The notes beneath the pieces are model-generated. The model was not told the DNA's origin, did no database searches, and saw nothing but the letters and a program-made list of their open reading frames with translations. Positions 53,051 through 62,308 of a stretch of DNA of 64,000 nucleotides are shown piece after piece. Position 1 is the stretch's first letter. Every line of letters begins with the position of its first letter. The stretch is taken from positions 1 to 64,000 of the forward strand of contig JADLFW010000013.1 of NCBI GenBank assembly GCA_020849615.1, written 5' to 3'. The translations under genes were made by a program, and so were the position numbers. Source of the DNA: Phycisphaerales bacterium. Its GTDB lineage: Bacteria > Planctomycetota > Phycisphaerae > Phycisphaerales > UBA1924.

Positions 53051-53857
53051 TCAGCGCCTCAGCTGCGACACCGTCCTCAGCGCCTCATCCGCGGCCCGGA
53101 TGGACTGGCTGTTGAACTCGTAGGCCCGCTGGGTGCGGATGAGGTCGATCAGCTCCCGCGTCGGCTCGACGTTGGAGTTTTCCAGCATGCCCTGCATCAT
53201 CGTGCCGCGGTTGTCGGTGCCGGGCTCCCCCTCGATCGGCTGGCCTGAGGCCGCGGTCTCGACCCACAGGTTCTCGCCGACCTGCTTCAGGCCCGCGGGG
53301 TTCACGAACGTCGCGATCTCGATGATCCCGACCTCCTGCGGCTCGGTCTCGCCGGGCAGGCTCACGAAGACGTGGCCGTTGCTGTCGACATCGACCTTCT
53401 CGGCGTCGGTCGGGATGGTAATGCCCGGGTCGAGGCGGCGGCCCTGGTCGTTGGCCAGCACGATCTCGCCGTCGGAGTTGAGCGCGAAGTTGCCGGCCCG
53501 GGTGTACGCCGTGCCGCCGCCCAGCTCCTGCTCGACCTGCACCTTGAAAAAGCCCTGGCCCAGGATCATCAGGTCCAGGTCCCGGCCCGTCGCCAGGTTG
53601 GCGCCCTGCGAGAAATCCTGCTGCGTGCCCGAGACCTTCACGCCCAGGCCCACGTACAGCCCCGTCGGCCGCTGGTCGCCGTTGGCGTTCTCGACGCCGG
53701 GCTGGGCCTTCTCGATATAGAAGAGGTCCTGGAAGTTGGCCCGGCTGGTCTTGTAGCCGGGCGTGTTGATGTTCGCCAGGTTGTTGGCGATGACATCCAG
53801 CGCGGTGTCCAGGGCCGAGAGCCCGGTCGCCGCGGATTGCAGTGCGTTGATGGCCAA
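53051..53857 (-). CDS. flgG: Flagellar distal rod protein FlgG
   Basis: A 268-residue FlgG: N-terminal AINALQSAATGLSALDTALD and ANNLANINTPGYKTSRANF, central DLDLMILGQGFFKV, C-terminal LENSNVEPTRELIDLIRTQR and YEFNSQSIRAADEALRTVS, the complete distal-rod pattern. The start codon is TTG (53857), supported by GGAGGG five bases upstream. It lies between an octamer-repeat region and flgA. Confidence 0.96.
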   Translation of the reverse strand: MAINALQSAATGLSALDTALDVIANNLANINTPGYKTSRANFQDLFYIEKAQPGVENANGDQRPTGLYVGLGVKVSGTQQDFSQGANLATGRDLDLMILGQGFFKVQVEQELGGGTAYTRAGNFALNSDGEIVLANDQGRRLDPGITIPTDAEKVDVDSNGHVFVSLPGETEPQEVGIIEIATFVNPAGLKQVGENLWVETAASGQPIEGEPGTDNRGTMMQGMLENSNVEPTRELIDLIRTQRAYEFNSQSIRAADEALRTVSQLRR

Positions 53858-53876
53858 GGCGTCCCTCCGGGTAAAT

Positions 53877-53965
53877 CAGCAAAGCAGCAAATCAACAAAG
53901 CAGCAAATGAGGAACTTCACTCCGTCACTCCGTCATCCCGTCACCTCTCCCGCTTTGCTGCTCTG
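53877..53965. repeat. Octamer repeat region between flgF and flgG
   Basis: Four CAGCAAAG-type units (53877-53908), three CACTCCGT-type units (53918-53941), then an inverted copy of the first type (GCTTTGCTGCTCTGTTGC, about 53952-53969). The opposite ends can pair into a long hairpin. Confidence 0.8.
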
Positions 53966-53973
53966 TTGCTTTC

Positions 53974-54753
53974 TCACGACACCCTCCCCAGCGTGTTGAT
54001 CGCCCGATCCGTCAGCCGGTCGTGCTGCGCGATGAGGCTCATGTTCGCATCGACATCCCGCCCGGCCGCCGTGATCTGCATGATCGTGCGGATCTCATCC
54101 ACCGCCGACCGCTCCAGCGACCCCTGCTGGATCTGCCCCGACGCCGCGGCCTTCGACGAGAACGTCTCCGCCGGCGCCCGGAACAGGCTGTGCCCCTGCT
54201 TGGTCATCCGCGACGGGTCCGCCGGGTTCAGCAGGTGAATCCGGGCCACCGCCCGGCCATCCTGGGAGATCTGCCCGTCGCCGTCGATCTTGACGGGCCG
54301 GCCCGGCGTCAGCTGGATCGTCCGCCCGCCCGGGTCCATCACCGGCATCCCGGTCGAGGCCATCACCAGCCGGCCGCGCGAATCCAGGCTCAGCCGCCCA
54401 TCCCGCGTCAGGCGCAGCTTGTCCTTGCCCGTGTCCGTCTCATCGCGGACCACCAGGAACCCCTCGCCCCGCACCGCCACATCCAGCGGCTGGTTCGTCA
54501 CTTCCAGCCCGCCCTGCTCGAAGTCCGTCAGGTTCGGGGCCATCAGCGCCCCCGCCCCCAACTGCTCCAGTAGCGCATCGGAGGGCATATACGACAGCCC
54601 ATCCTCGATCCGGGCCGCATCCCGCTGGCGCGTGGCCGTGATGTCGGGCTTGTACCCGACGCTGTCCATGTTCGCCAGGTTGTTGGTAAGAACGTCCTGA
54701 CGATACAGGCTCGTCAGGACGCCCGAGGCCGACAGCTGCACGCCGTAGTTCAT
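53974..54753 (-). CDS. flgF: Flagellar rod protein FlgF
   Basis: A 259-residue rod protein: N-terminal VQLSASGVLTSLYRQDVLTN with NNLANMDSVGYKPD, central QPLDVAVRGEGFLVV and C-terminal DEIRTIMQITAAGRDVDANM. It is the first gene of the minus-strand flagellar run and is assigned FlgF from the FlgF-FlgG order and its divergence from FlgG. GGGAGGTG precedes the ATG at 54753 by six bases. The frame stays open far upstream (to 58158), antisense to the kinase gene, but has no coding signal there. Confidence 0.9.
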   Translation of the reverse strand: MNYGVQLSASGVLTSLYRQDVLTNNLANMDSVGYKPDITATRQRDAARIEDGLSYMPSDALLEQLGAGALMAPNLTDFEQGGLEVTNQPLDVAVRGEGFLVVRDETDTGKDKLRLTRDGRLSLDSRGRLVMASTGMPVMDPGGRTIQLTPGRPVKIDGDGQISQDGRAVARIHLLNPADPSRMTKQGHSLFRAPAETFSSKAAASGQIQQGSLERSAVDEIRTIMQITAAGRDVDANMSLIAQHDRLTDRAINTLGRVS

Positions 54754-55215
54754 TGGCCCACCTCCCTGTGGACCCGCCGACCACCGTCGGCCGGGCGCCA
54801 AGCCGTGGCGAAATGTGATGGAGCCCGCCGCCCGCCGATCCCCCCGCCCCGGGCCCATCCTTGCCCGCGCACGCCGTCCTTCACCCCGGCCGGTTCTTCC
54901 CTGAACCGCCGAAAGGCGCGGGCCGGCGCTGGGCCGGTTTCCACCGGCTGTCGCGTCCGTGCGATGAGGCTTGCAAGAATCACGCGCGGCGTCTCCATGA
55001 ACAAACCAACGCGGCCCCTCACAATCCGCGTGCCACTCACCCCGCGACCCGCTCGCCGCCCCGCCCAGCCCGCCCATTTCACCACCCGCCGGTTCCGGGC
55101 ACGACCAAGCCGCCGGGCCCGGCGCTGAATCTGCGCCCCTCAGTTGACGGCCGGGCCCGGAGTAGCCACCCTGTCCACCTACGCTTCCCCAGTCCGCAGC
55201 CCACAGGGAGTCGCC
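54754..55215. other. 462-bp region between flgF and the Ser/Thr kinase gene
   Basis: Divergent intergenic region that must contain the promoter of the flagellar run (leftward) and of the kinase (rightward). I see no recognisable sigma-28 or sigma-54 element, RNA gene or repeat; it contains several short open frames without coding signal. Confidence 0.5.
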
Positions 55216-58038
55216 TTGGCCCGTTGTCCCTCCTGTAACGCCGAGATCAGCAAGGCCGGCCGGTTCTGTTCCGTCTGCGGCGCCACCCTGCCCAGCGCGG
55301 ACGACACGCCCACCATCGCCCAGGATGCGCCCCGGGCCGACAGCATCACCCTCACCCAGACCAGCGACCAGAGCGCTCCCGTCCGCAGCCCACCCCGCCC
55401 CAAATCCACCGGCGCGCCCCAGAACCTCAAGTCCTCCAGCGGCGTCGATGTCGGTCGCTTCGCCCCCGGCACCACGCTGGGCCAGCGTTACCGCGTCAGC
55501 GAACGCCTCGGCAAGGGCGGCATGGGCGAGGTCTACAAGGCCGAGGACCTCAAGCTGGGCCAGCTCGTCGCCCTCAAGTTCCTCCCCGAGCACCTGGCCT
55601 TCAACGAGGAGAGTCTCACCCGCCTCTTCAACGAGGTGAAGGTCGCCCGCGCCGTCACACACCCCAACGTCTGCCGTGTCCACGACATCAGCGATGTCGA
55701 TGGCCACCACTTCCTCAGCATGGAGTACGTGGATGGCGAGGACCTCGCCTCCCTCCTCCGCCGCATCGGCCGACTCCCCCCCGACAAGGCCCTCCAGATC
55801 GCCCGCCAGATGTGCGCGGGCCTGGCCGCCGCCCACGACAAAGGCGTCCTGCACCGCGACCTCAAGCCCGCCAACGTCATGATCGACGGCCGCGGCAACG
55901 TCCGGATCACCGATTTCGGGCTCGCCGGCCTCGCCCAGGAGCTCCGCTCCACCACCGGCCGGGCCGGCACCCCCGCCTACATGGCCCCCGAGCAGCTCGC
56001 CGCCAAGGGGGTCACCACCAAAAGCGACATCTACGCACTGGGCCTGGTCCTCTTTGAGGTCTTCACCGGCCGCCCCGTCTACCGCCCCGAATCCCTGGCC
56101 CAGCTCCAGGAGATGCACGCCAAACCGCCTCCGACGGTCTCGAGCATCCTCCCTGACGTCGATCCGCGCGTAGAGCGCACAATCTTGCGCTGCCTCGAGC
56201 GGGACCCGATCAACCGGCCCAACTCGGCCCTGGCCGTCTCCGCCGCCCTCCCGGGTGCCAACCCCCTGGCCGAGGCCCTCGCCGCGGGCGAAACTCCATC
56301 CCCAGAACTGGTGGCCGCATCCGGCGGTCGTGGCACCCTCAAACCGGTGATCGCGCTCGCCCTCCTGTTGGTGGTGGTGGCCGGTGTGATCGGCGCCGGC
56401 ATGCTCCACGCGCGGCACACGCTGATTTCGCGTGTCCCGACCATCATGTCCCCGGAGGTCCTCACGAATGAGGCCCGCCAGACCCTCAAAAAGGTGGGTC
56501 TGGATGACTCCGGGCCGGTCGCGGCCCGCGGGTTTGATGCCGATGAGGCCTACCTGAAGGAGGCCTCGGCAAAGGGCGGCGAGCTCGCGGCCTGGTCCAA
56601 GCTGTCTACGGGCCAGCCCGCAGCGCTGCGGTTCTGGGCCCGGTGGAGCCCGACGGGCCTCGATCCCATCAACGCGGGCCACATCATCACCATCACCGAT
56701 CCGCCGGTGTTGCGGCCCGGCGAGCGCGCGGTGATCCTCGACATGAAGGGTCGGCTGGTTGAACTCACCGCCCCGCCGCGGGCCTCGGCCGCGCCGGCCG
56801 ATGGCGCCAAGGCCCCGGCTCCGCCGTGGGCGCAGCTCGTCGAGGCCGCCGGCTTCAAGCTTGATGCCCTCCGGCCCGCGCCGATCGACTTCATGCCGCC
56901 GACTTTCGCCGATGCCCGCGCGGTGTGGACGGGCCAGTACCCCGACCGCCCGGAGATTCCCGTGCGGATCGAGGCGGCCGCGCTGGGCGGTGCGCCCACC
57001 TACTTCAAAGTGACGGGCCCGTGGGGGCCGGGGGGGTCGGGAGCCGCGGCGGCGGACGCCGCGGATGCAACCGCAGAGTCGGCCCGGGCCGGGCCGGCGG
57101 CCGAAGGCCCGGGCACCGCGCAGGTCGCGGTCATGACGCTGCTGCTGGTCGGGTTGCTCTATGTCACACCCACGGTGCTGGCGGTGCGCAATCTCCGCCG
57201 CGGGCGCGGCGATCGCAAGGCGGCCCTGCGGTTTGCGGTCGTCATCTTCGCGGGCAAGCTGCTCGCCAACCTGCTGGGCGCGAGCTTCGCCTGGGACCTG
57301 GCCTTCTTCGGGCAGGCCCTGGGCGGCGCCCTGCACTCGGCGGTCCTGTTCTGGCTCGTCTACATGGCGGTCGAGCCGCTGATCCGCCGGATCTTCCCGC
57401 AGTCGATGGTGGCCTGGTCGCGGTTCATGTCGGGCGGCATCAAGGACCCGCTGGTGGGCCGCGACCTGCTGGTCGGCGCGGCCCTCGGCGTCATCTGGCT
57501 GCTGCTGGTGCAGGCGGTCTACTTCGCGGCCTCGAAGCAGGGCGACCTGCCCCCGCGCGGCGTCGATCTCCGCCCGGTGCTCTCGCCGCTCTACGCCCTC
57601 AGCGCGGTGCTGGATGCCGCCCTCATCTCGGTCATCGCGCCGGTCTTTGTCGCGCTGGTCTTCGTGCTCACCCGCTCGTTCATCCGCGTCACCGCCATCC
57701 GCACCGCCGTCGAGTGCTTCCTGCTCTCGGTCTTCTTCGCGGTGATGATGTCGGCGCAGGTCGGCGAAGAGGCCGCGACGATCGGCGCGGTCGTCGGGCT
57801 GCTCTTCGGCGGCGCCACCGCCATCATCTTCGCGCGCTCGGGGCTGCTGCTCCTGATGAGCGCCTTCCTCACGGCCTCGATCCTGCAGAGCGTGCCCGTG
57901 ATGTTCGGCCCGCCCGCCTGGGTCAGCGGCACCGGCTACGCGGCGCTGGCCCTGGTCATCGCGCTGGCCGTGCTGGGCGCCTGGCACGCGGCCAAGGGCT
58001 CGCGGCGCCGCAGGGAACCGTCGCTGGAGCAGTGGTGA
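55216..58038 (+). CDS. Membrane Ser/Thr protein kinase with N-terminal zinc ribbon
   Basis: A 940-residue protein. Residues 4-22 form a zinc ribbon (CPSC then FCSVC). The kinase domain covers about residues 90-350: P-loop LGKGGMGEVY (98-107), K121, HRDLKPAN with D215, DFG with D233 and GTPAYMAPEQ. A membrane segment follows near 375-395, then an exported domain (about 400-640), then about seven membrane helices to the end. All catalytic residues are present. The TTG start at 55216 has GGGAG five bases upstream and opens exactly at the zinc ribbon. Planctomycetes encode many such kinases; its substrate is unknown. Confidence 0.88.
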   Translation: MARCPSCNAEISKAGRFCSVCGATLPSADDTPTIAQDAPRADSITLTQTSDQSAPVRSPPRPKSTGAPQNLKSSSGVDVGRFAPGTTLGQRYRVSERLGKGGMGEVYKAEDLKLGQLVALKFLPEHLAFNEESLTRLFNEVKVARAVTHPNVCRVHDISDVDGHHFLSMEYVDGEDLASLLRRIGRLPPDKALQIARQMCAGLAAAHDKGVLHRDLKPANVMIDGRGNVRITDFGLAGLAQELRSTTGRAGTPAYMAPEQLAAKGVTTKSDIYALGLVLFEVFTGRPVYRPESLAQLQEMHAKPPPTVSSILPDVDPRVERTILRCLERDPINRPNSALAVSAALPGANPLAEALAAGETPSPELVAASGGRGTLKPVIALALLLVVVAGVIGAGMLHARHTLISRVPTIMSPEVLTNEARQTLKKVGLDDSGPVAARGFDADEAYLKEASAKGGELAAWSKLSTGQPAALRFWARWSPTGLDPINAGHIITITDPPVLRPGERAVILDMKGRLVELTAPPRASAAPADGAKAPAPPWAQLVEAAGFKLDALRPAPIDFMPPTFADARAVWTGQYPDRPEIPVRIEAAALGGAPTYFKVTGPWGPGGSGAAAADAADATAESARAGPAAEGPGTAQVAVMTLLLVGLLYVTPTVLAVRNLRRGRGDRKAALRFAVVIFAGKLLANLLGASFAWDLAFFGQALGGALHSAVLFWLVYMAVEPLIRRIFPQSMVAWSRFMSGGIKDPLVGRDLLVGAALGVIWLLLVQAVYFAASKQGDLPPRGVDLRPVLSPLYALSAVLDAALISVIAPVFVALVFVLTRSFIRVTAIRTAVECFLLSVFFAVMMSAQVGEEAATIGAVVGLLFGGATAIIFARSGLLLLMSAFLTASILQSVPVMFGPPAWVSGTGYAALALVIALAVLGAWHAAKGSRRRREPSLEQW

Positions 58039-58245
58039 CCGTTGAACCACGGAAAGCCGCGGCGGGCCACGGAGCAGGAGCGGAGAGGGGACAACGGGAG
58101 CGCCGAATCCAGAGGAAGACGAGGGTCGGGCAACGGGCGGTCTTCGCCGGCCCGCCAATGGACTGCGGTTCCGATCGGCCCGGAGGGCCGATCACGCCTG
58201 TACCGCCGCCCTGCGGGCCGCTCGCCTCTCCGTTGCTCCCCCTGC
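58039..58245. repeat. 207-bp inverted-repeat region between kinase and MBL genes
   Basis: Contains a perfect stem GATCGGCCC/GGGCCGATC (58173-58193) and outer arms GCGGAGAGGGGACAACGG and CTCTCCGTTGCTCCCCCTGC that pair imperfectly, so the region can fold on itself. It probably terminates both convergent genes, without a T-tract. Confidence 0.5.
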
Positions 58246-59292
58246 CTACTTCGTCTCCACCGGCACACCCTTGACCTCTTCCCACACGCCGCCCAGCGTG
58301 ATGGGCCGGATCCAGTCGCCCGCCGCGTAGTCCTTGTACTCCTCGGGTGTCAGCTTCTGGAAGTCTTCCTTGCTCTGCCCGTCCTTCACGGCCTTCTCCG
58401 CCAGCTCGCGGATCTTCAGGAAGAAGTCGATCTGGGCCTGCACACCCTTCTTGTCCGTCACATCGCCGTGGCCCGGGATGACCACCGTGCGGCCGTCGGA
58501 GAGGCTCAGGAGCTTCTTGAGCGACGCGATCCAGCCCTCGATCGTCGCGCCGCCCGGGCGGTCAACGTAGGGCCACATGCGGTTGAAGACCAGGTCGCCG
58601 CTGTGCACGATGTTCAGCTTGGGAATGAAGACGATCAGGTCGTTGTCGGTGTGCCCGGGCCCGTTGTGGATGAGGTTCACGGTCTGGTCGGCGATGGGCA
58701 TGGCCAGCTGCTGGCCCGGCGCGATCTCCAGGCCCCGCGTCGGGGTGAAGGCCTCGGCCTTGGGGCTCGACTCGATGAAGGCCCGGACATCCTCGAGCAC
58801 CTTCTTGGCGGCGGGCTTGTCGGAGCCCTCGAGCGTCTTGATGGCGGCCCGGGCGCCGTTGAGGGCCCGCTCGGCGTTGCCGCCGATGCGCTCCTTGGCC
58901 TTGGCGTGGGCCATGACGGCGAGCCCCTGGCGCGAGGTGAAGGCGGGGTTGCCGCCGGTGTGGTCGGCGTGATGGTGGGTGTTGATGAGCAGGCGCAGGT
59001 CGCCCGCGCCGGCGAGCATGTTGGCCTCTCGGTAGAGCGTCTGCCCGAAGCCGCCGTTCTTGGCGTCAACCACCATCGCATCACGCTTGCCGACCAGCAC
59101 CATCGAGTTGCCGCCCTCCCCGAACCCCGCGTGCACCCCCTCGCCGACCTGCTTCCATTCGAAGTAGGTGTCGGCGCCGCGGAGTCGCGGCCGGACAAGC
59201 GAGGCCCGGGCCGGGCCGGCGATCAGCGCAGCCCCCACGGCCAGCCCGGAAGCGTGGATGAACGAACGGCGGGAGAGCGAAGTATCGAGCAT
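58246..59292 (-). CDS. Tat-exported metallo-beta-lactamase-fold hydrolase
   Basis: A 348-residue protein with a Tat signal (SRRSF at residues 7-11, then a hydrophobic stretch to about residue 30). The MBL metal motif HHHADHTGG is at about residues 105-113, followed by GPGHTDND (about 213-220), HSGDLVF and PGHGD. Both zinc sites are complete. Related proteins are lactonases, quinoprotein-relay hydrolases and glyoxalases; the substrate cannot be told. It is alone between an inverted repeat and the efp gene. Confidence 0.88.
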   Translation of the reverse strand: MLDTSLSRRSFIHASGLAVGAALIAGPARASLVRPRLRGADTYFEWKQVGEGVHAGFGEGGNSMVLVGKRDAMVVDAKNGGFGQTLYREANMLAGAGDLRLLINTHHHADHTGGNPAFTSRQGLAVMAHAKAKERIGGNAERALNGARAAIKTLEGSDKPAAKKVLEDVRAFIESSPKAEAFTPTRGLEIAPGQQLAMPIADQTVNLIHNGPGHTDNDLIVFIPKLNIVHSGDLVFNRMWPYVDRPGGATIEGWIASLKKLLSLSDGRTVVIPGHGDVTDKKGVQAQIDFFLKIRELAEKAVKDGQSKEDFQKLTPEEYKDYAAGDWIRPITLGGVWEEVKGVPVETK

Positions 59293-59594
59293 GAGCGGGG
59301 CTCCTCTGGGGGCTCAAGAAGGCGGCGGGCCCGAGAACCTGACGGGCCATCTGGCCAGAACCCTATCACTGATGCACAGGCCCGCGCCGGGTTCCCGCGA
59401 GCCGGGCCCCGGCCCGTCTGCGGGCTATGATTGGCCCCCTTGCCCCAGAGGCAGGGCTCGTTTGAACCGAAATCAAGAGGCGGGAGCGAGTGGTCCCGTC
59501 CGGACGCCGACCCATTCGGGGGCGGTCGTCCCGCCCCGGGCCGGGCCCGGCGGCAGTTCCCGGCCCGTCACGACCCCGACAGGATCAGCGAATC
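59293..59594. other. 302-bp region between divergent MBL and efp genes
   Basis: Holds the promoters of two divergent genes. TATGAT at 59426-59431 could be the -10 of efp; no -35 is obvious at 16-18 bases. Otherwise unremarkable. Confidence 0.4.
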
Positions 59595-60149
59595 ATGAAA
59601 GCGACCGACCTTCGTCCCGGCCTTGGCATCAAGCTCGACGGCAAGCTGAGCGTCCTCACGGGCGTCGACCACCGCACGCCCGGCAACCTCCGGGCCTTCA
59701 TCCAGATTAAGTACAAGGAAGTGCTCTCGGGCAAGACGCTCGAGAAGCGCCTGGGCTCCTCGGATGACATCGAGGTCGTCGACCTCGACCGCCGCCCGAT
59801 GGAGTACCTCTACTCCGATTCCTCCGGCGCGACGTTCATGGACAAGGAAACCTACGACCAGATCACCATGCCCAAGGACGTGCTGGGCGATGCGCTCCTC
59901 TACATGCGCCCCAACAGCGAGGCGATCGTCCTCATCCACGATGCCAACCCCATCACCATCGAGCTCCCGGCCGCGGTCGAGCTGGTCATCAAGGACACCC
60001 CGCCGGAAGTGAAGGGCGCCACCGTCACCAACCAGACCAAGGACGCCGAGTGCGACACGGGGCTGAAGATCCGCGTCCCCGCCTTCATCAAGATCGGCGA
60101 GACCGTGAAGGTCTCAACCGCCGATGGCTCCTACCTCTCGCGGGCCTGA
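59595..60149 (+). CDS. efp: Translation elongation factor P with a lysine-less tip loop
   Basis: A 184-residue EF-P with three beta-barrel domains: KOW-like N-terminal domain (1-65), middle domain with EYLYSD and ATFMDKETYDQI, and C-terminal domain with TGLKIRVPAF and GSYLSRA. The tip loop, where E. coli EF-P has PGKGQ with modified K34, reads TPGNLRAF (residues 28-35), so the modification site is Asn31 with Arg33 nearby. EF-P relieves ribosome stalling at polyproline. The ATG at 59595 has AGGA about ten bases upstream. This window's proteins are rich in Pro runs. Confidence 0.93.
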   Translation: MKATDLRPGLGIKLDGKLSVLTGVDHRTPGNLRAFIQIKYKEVLSGKTLEKRLGSSDDIEVVDLDRRPMEYLYSDSSGATFMDKETYDQITMPKDVLGDALLYMRPNSEAIVLIHDANPITIELPAAVELVIKDTPPEVKGATVTNQTKDAECDTGLKIRVPAFIKIGETVKVSTADGSYLSRA

Positions 60150-60255
60150 ACCGGGCGGGGCTCCGGGGGCATGTCCAGGTGTGCCTGACCACGCCTGATG
60201 GGAGACACGCGCCCGCTCAAGCGAGCTTTGAGCAGGTCACCCGCCGAAGGCCAAC

Positions 60256-60783
60256 ATGAACCTCCTGCTCATCGGCCTCCGCGGCTCCGGCAAATCCACC
60301 ATCGGGCGGAAGCTGGCCCGGCGGCTGGCGCGGGACTTTGTCGATCTCGATGACCTCACGCCCGGCGAGGCGGGCGAGGCCACCGTCACCGATGTCTTCA
60401 CGAAGCAGGGTGAGCCCGCGTTCCGCGCCGCCGAGGCCCGGGCTTTGGCCCAGGCGCTCTCGCGCGATCGCCAGGTCATCGCGCTGGGAGGAGGAACACC
60501 CACCGCGCCCGGCGCTGCGGAGCTGCTCCGCAAGGCCCGCGCAGACGGCCGGGCCCGGCTCATCTACCTCCGGGCCAGCGCGGCGACGCTGCGGATGCAC
60601 CTGAAGGATTCGCACAACGCCCACCGGCCCAGCCTGACGGGCCGGAACATCCTGGATGAGATCGATGACCTGCTCGCGCAGCGCGATGGCCCGTACAGGG
60701 CGATCGCCGATGTCATCATCGAAACCGACGGCCGGGCCCGGGGCGAAGTGCTGCGGGAACTGGAAGCGGAAGCAACGAAGTAG
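60256..60783 (+). CDS. aroK: Shikimate kinase
   Basis: A 175-residue P-loop kinase. Walker A GLRGSGKST (7-15), shikimate-binding acidic pair in FVDLDDLTP (about 29-37), GGGTP at about 77-81 and the lid HRPSLTG (about 116-122). It phosphorylates shikimate in aromatic amino-acid synthesis. It stands 106 bases after efp, a common pairing. Confidence 0.93.
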   Translation: MNLLLIGLRGSGKSTIGRKLARRLARDFVDLDDLTPGEAGEATVTDVFTKQGEPAFRAAEARALAQALSRDRQVIALGGGTPTAPGAAELLRKARADGRARLIYLRASAATLRMHLKDSHNAHRPSLTGRNILDEIDDLLAQRDGPYRAIADVIIETDGRARGEVLRELEAEATK

Positions 60784-60928
60784 CGAAGCAGGTCCGCCAC
60801 GGGTCGGATTCCGTTCCGGCCGCGTTGCTCCGATGACTTTCCTGCGTTGGTGCTTTCCTTCGTTAACACCGGCCCGTCCCCCGCGTCCTTCTCCTGCCGG
60901 GCCATTCCGCCCGCGCAAGGAGATCGCC

Positions 60929-61681
60929 ATGAGGATGAACCGTCTCGCCGCCATCCTGCTGATCGCCGGCTCGATCGTCTCCGCCCACGCCGGGCCGCCG
61001 ATGGTCTGCCACGAGATCTCGATCGGAGATGCCAGGTCGCTGCCGTGGGATGGCGGCCATGGCGGCTCCGACAGCTCGTACGACACCAGGTCGCTGGCCC
61101 GCGACACCGTCAAGCTGCTGGGCGCCGAAACCAGCGGGCTGGTCCGCATGGAGACCATCCGCCGGGCCGCGGTCTACATCAGCCACGAGAAGGCCGCCGC
61201 CCGCGACCGCCTCGCCTGGGAACTCCTCGCGACACTCACCGACCGCGCCCTCGAAGGCGAGGCCACCGGCAAGCGCGGGCCCGCCGCGTGGTTCGACGCG
61301 GGGTACCTCATCGGCTGCTTCAACCAGCTCGGCCTCGACATCGGCCAGCGCATGGGCGAGTCCGATGGCATCCCCGGCTACGGCTACGTGCTCAAGGGCA
61401 TCGAGCTGTCCAGGACTATCCAGCAGGCCACCCCGCCCGAGATCGCCGAGCTGGAGTTCGGCGCCGCCCTCATCACCCACCCCGCGATGCGGGCCAAGGG
61501 CCGCGCGATCAAGGCCGGCGATGAGGATGTGTACGATGCGCACCTCCGCCGCGCGGTCGCCTCCGTGCAGAAGGGCTCGCCGCTGGAGGTCAACCTCGCC
61601 GCCCACCTCAAGCTCTGGGGTAAGTCCATGGATGCCTACCGCACCACCGCCGGGCCGGGTGAAATCGCGGGCCGGCGCTGA
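60929..61681 (+). CDS. Secreted protein of unknown function upstream of an ECF sigma factor
   Basis: A 250-residue exported protein with signal (about residues 1-20, ending VSAHA) and a helical body (VKLLGAETSGLVRMETIRRA; ELEFGAALITHPAM). I do not recognise it. AAGGAG precedes the ATG at 60929 by six bases; an upstream in-frame extension lacks coding features. It lies 24 bases before the ECF sigma gene and is probably cotranscribed with it and with the FecR-type gene. Confidence 0.75.
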   Translation: MRMNRLAAILLIAGSIVSAHAGPPMVCHEISIGDARSLPWDGGHGGSDSSYDTRSLARDTVKLLGAETSGLVRMETIRRAAVYISHEKAAARDRLAWELLATLTDRALEGEATGKRGPAAWFDAGYLIGCFNQLGLDIGQRMGESDGIPGYGYVLKGIELSRTIQQATPPEIAELEFGAALITHPAMRAKGRAIKAGDEDVYDAHLRRAVASVQKGSPLEVNLAAHLKLWGKSMDAYRTTAGPGEIAGRR

Positions 61682-61705
61682 AGCCGGGCCCGCCGGGAGC
61701 GCCCC

Positions 61706-62308
61706 GTGCTCATCCCGCCCGCCAGCCAGGTCTCCGCCATCGCCCGTGACGGGCCGATGGAGAGCCCGCGCGCCGCGGCGGGCCGGGACACCGAGGCCGA
61801 TCACGCCGCCGTCGAAGCGGCCCGGGCCGGGGACCGGGCCGCGTTCGCGCGCCTGCACGAACGCTTCGCGCCGATGGTGCACGGCATCCTCCTCGCCCAC
61901 GCCGGCCCGCGCGAGGCCGATGACCTCGTGCAGGAGGTCTTCCTCCGCGCCATGCGGTCGATCGGCACGCTCCGCGATGCCGCGGCGGTGGGGGGGTGGC
62001 TCGCGGCGATCGCGCGCAACACCGCGGCCAGCGCGGCCCGCGCCGGGCCCGGGCCCGCGCCGCTCTCGAATGCCCCCGAGCCCGCGGCCCGCCCGCGCGG
62101 CGATGCGCTCACGACCGAGGATGTCATGGCCCGCATCCGCGAGCTCCCCGAGGCGTACCGCGAGACGCTGCTGCTGCGCCTGGCCGAGGGGATGCCGGGC
62201 CCGCGCATCGCCGAGCGCCTCGGCCTCACCGAAGGCTCCGTGCGTGTGAACCTCTCGCGGGGGATGAAGCTGCTGCGCCAGCGCCTGGGTTGGGAGGATG
62301 GACCATGA
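61706..62308 (+). CDS. ECF-subfamily RNA polymerase sigma factor
   Basis: A 200-residue sigma-70 family protein: region 2 at about residues 35-100 (AFARLHERFAPMVHGILLAH and DDLVQEVFLRAM) and region 4 at about 140-195 (LPEAYRETLLLRLAEGMPGP and LTEGSVRVNLSRGMKLLRQ), joined by a short Pro-rich linker. The GTG start at 61706 follows GGGAG by six bases. Its stop overlaps the FecR-domain gene (ATGA), the usual sigma/anti-sigma arrangement. Confidence 0.92.
   Translation: MLIPPASQVSAIARDGPMESPRAAAGRDTEADHAAVEAARAGDRAAFARLHERFAPMVHGILLAHAGPREADDLVQEVFLRAMRSIGTLRDAAAVGGWLAAIARNTAASAARAGPGPAPLSNAPEPAARPRGDALTTEDVMARIRELPEAYRETLLLRLAEGMPGPRIAERLGLTEGSVRVNLSRGMKLLRQRLGWEDGP

Noticed and set aside
53974..58158. 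A 1394-codon minus-strand open frame
   Set aside because: Only its last 259 codons (flgF) carry coding signal; the rest is antisense to the kinase and MBL gap and is a by-product of high GC.
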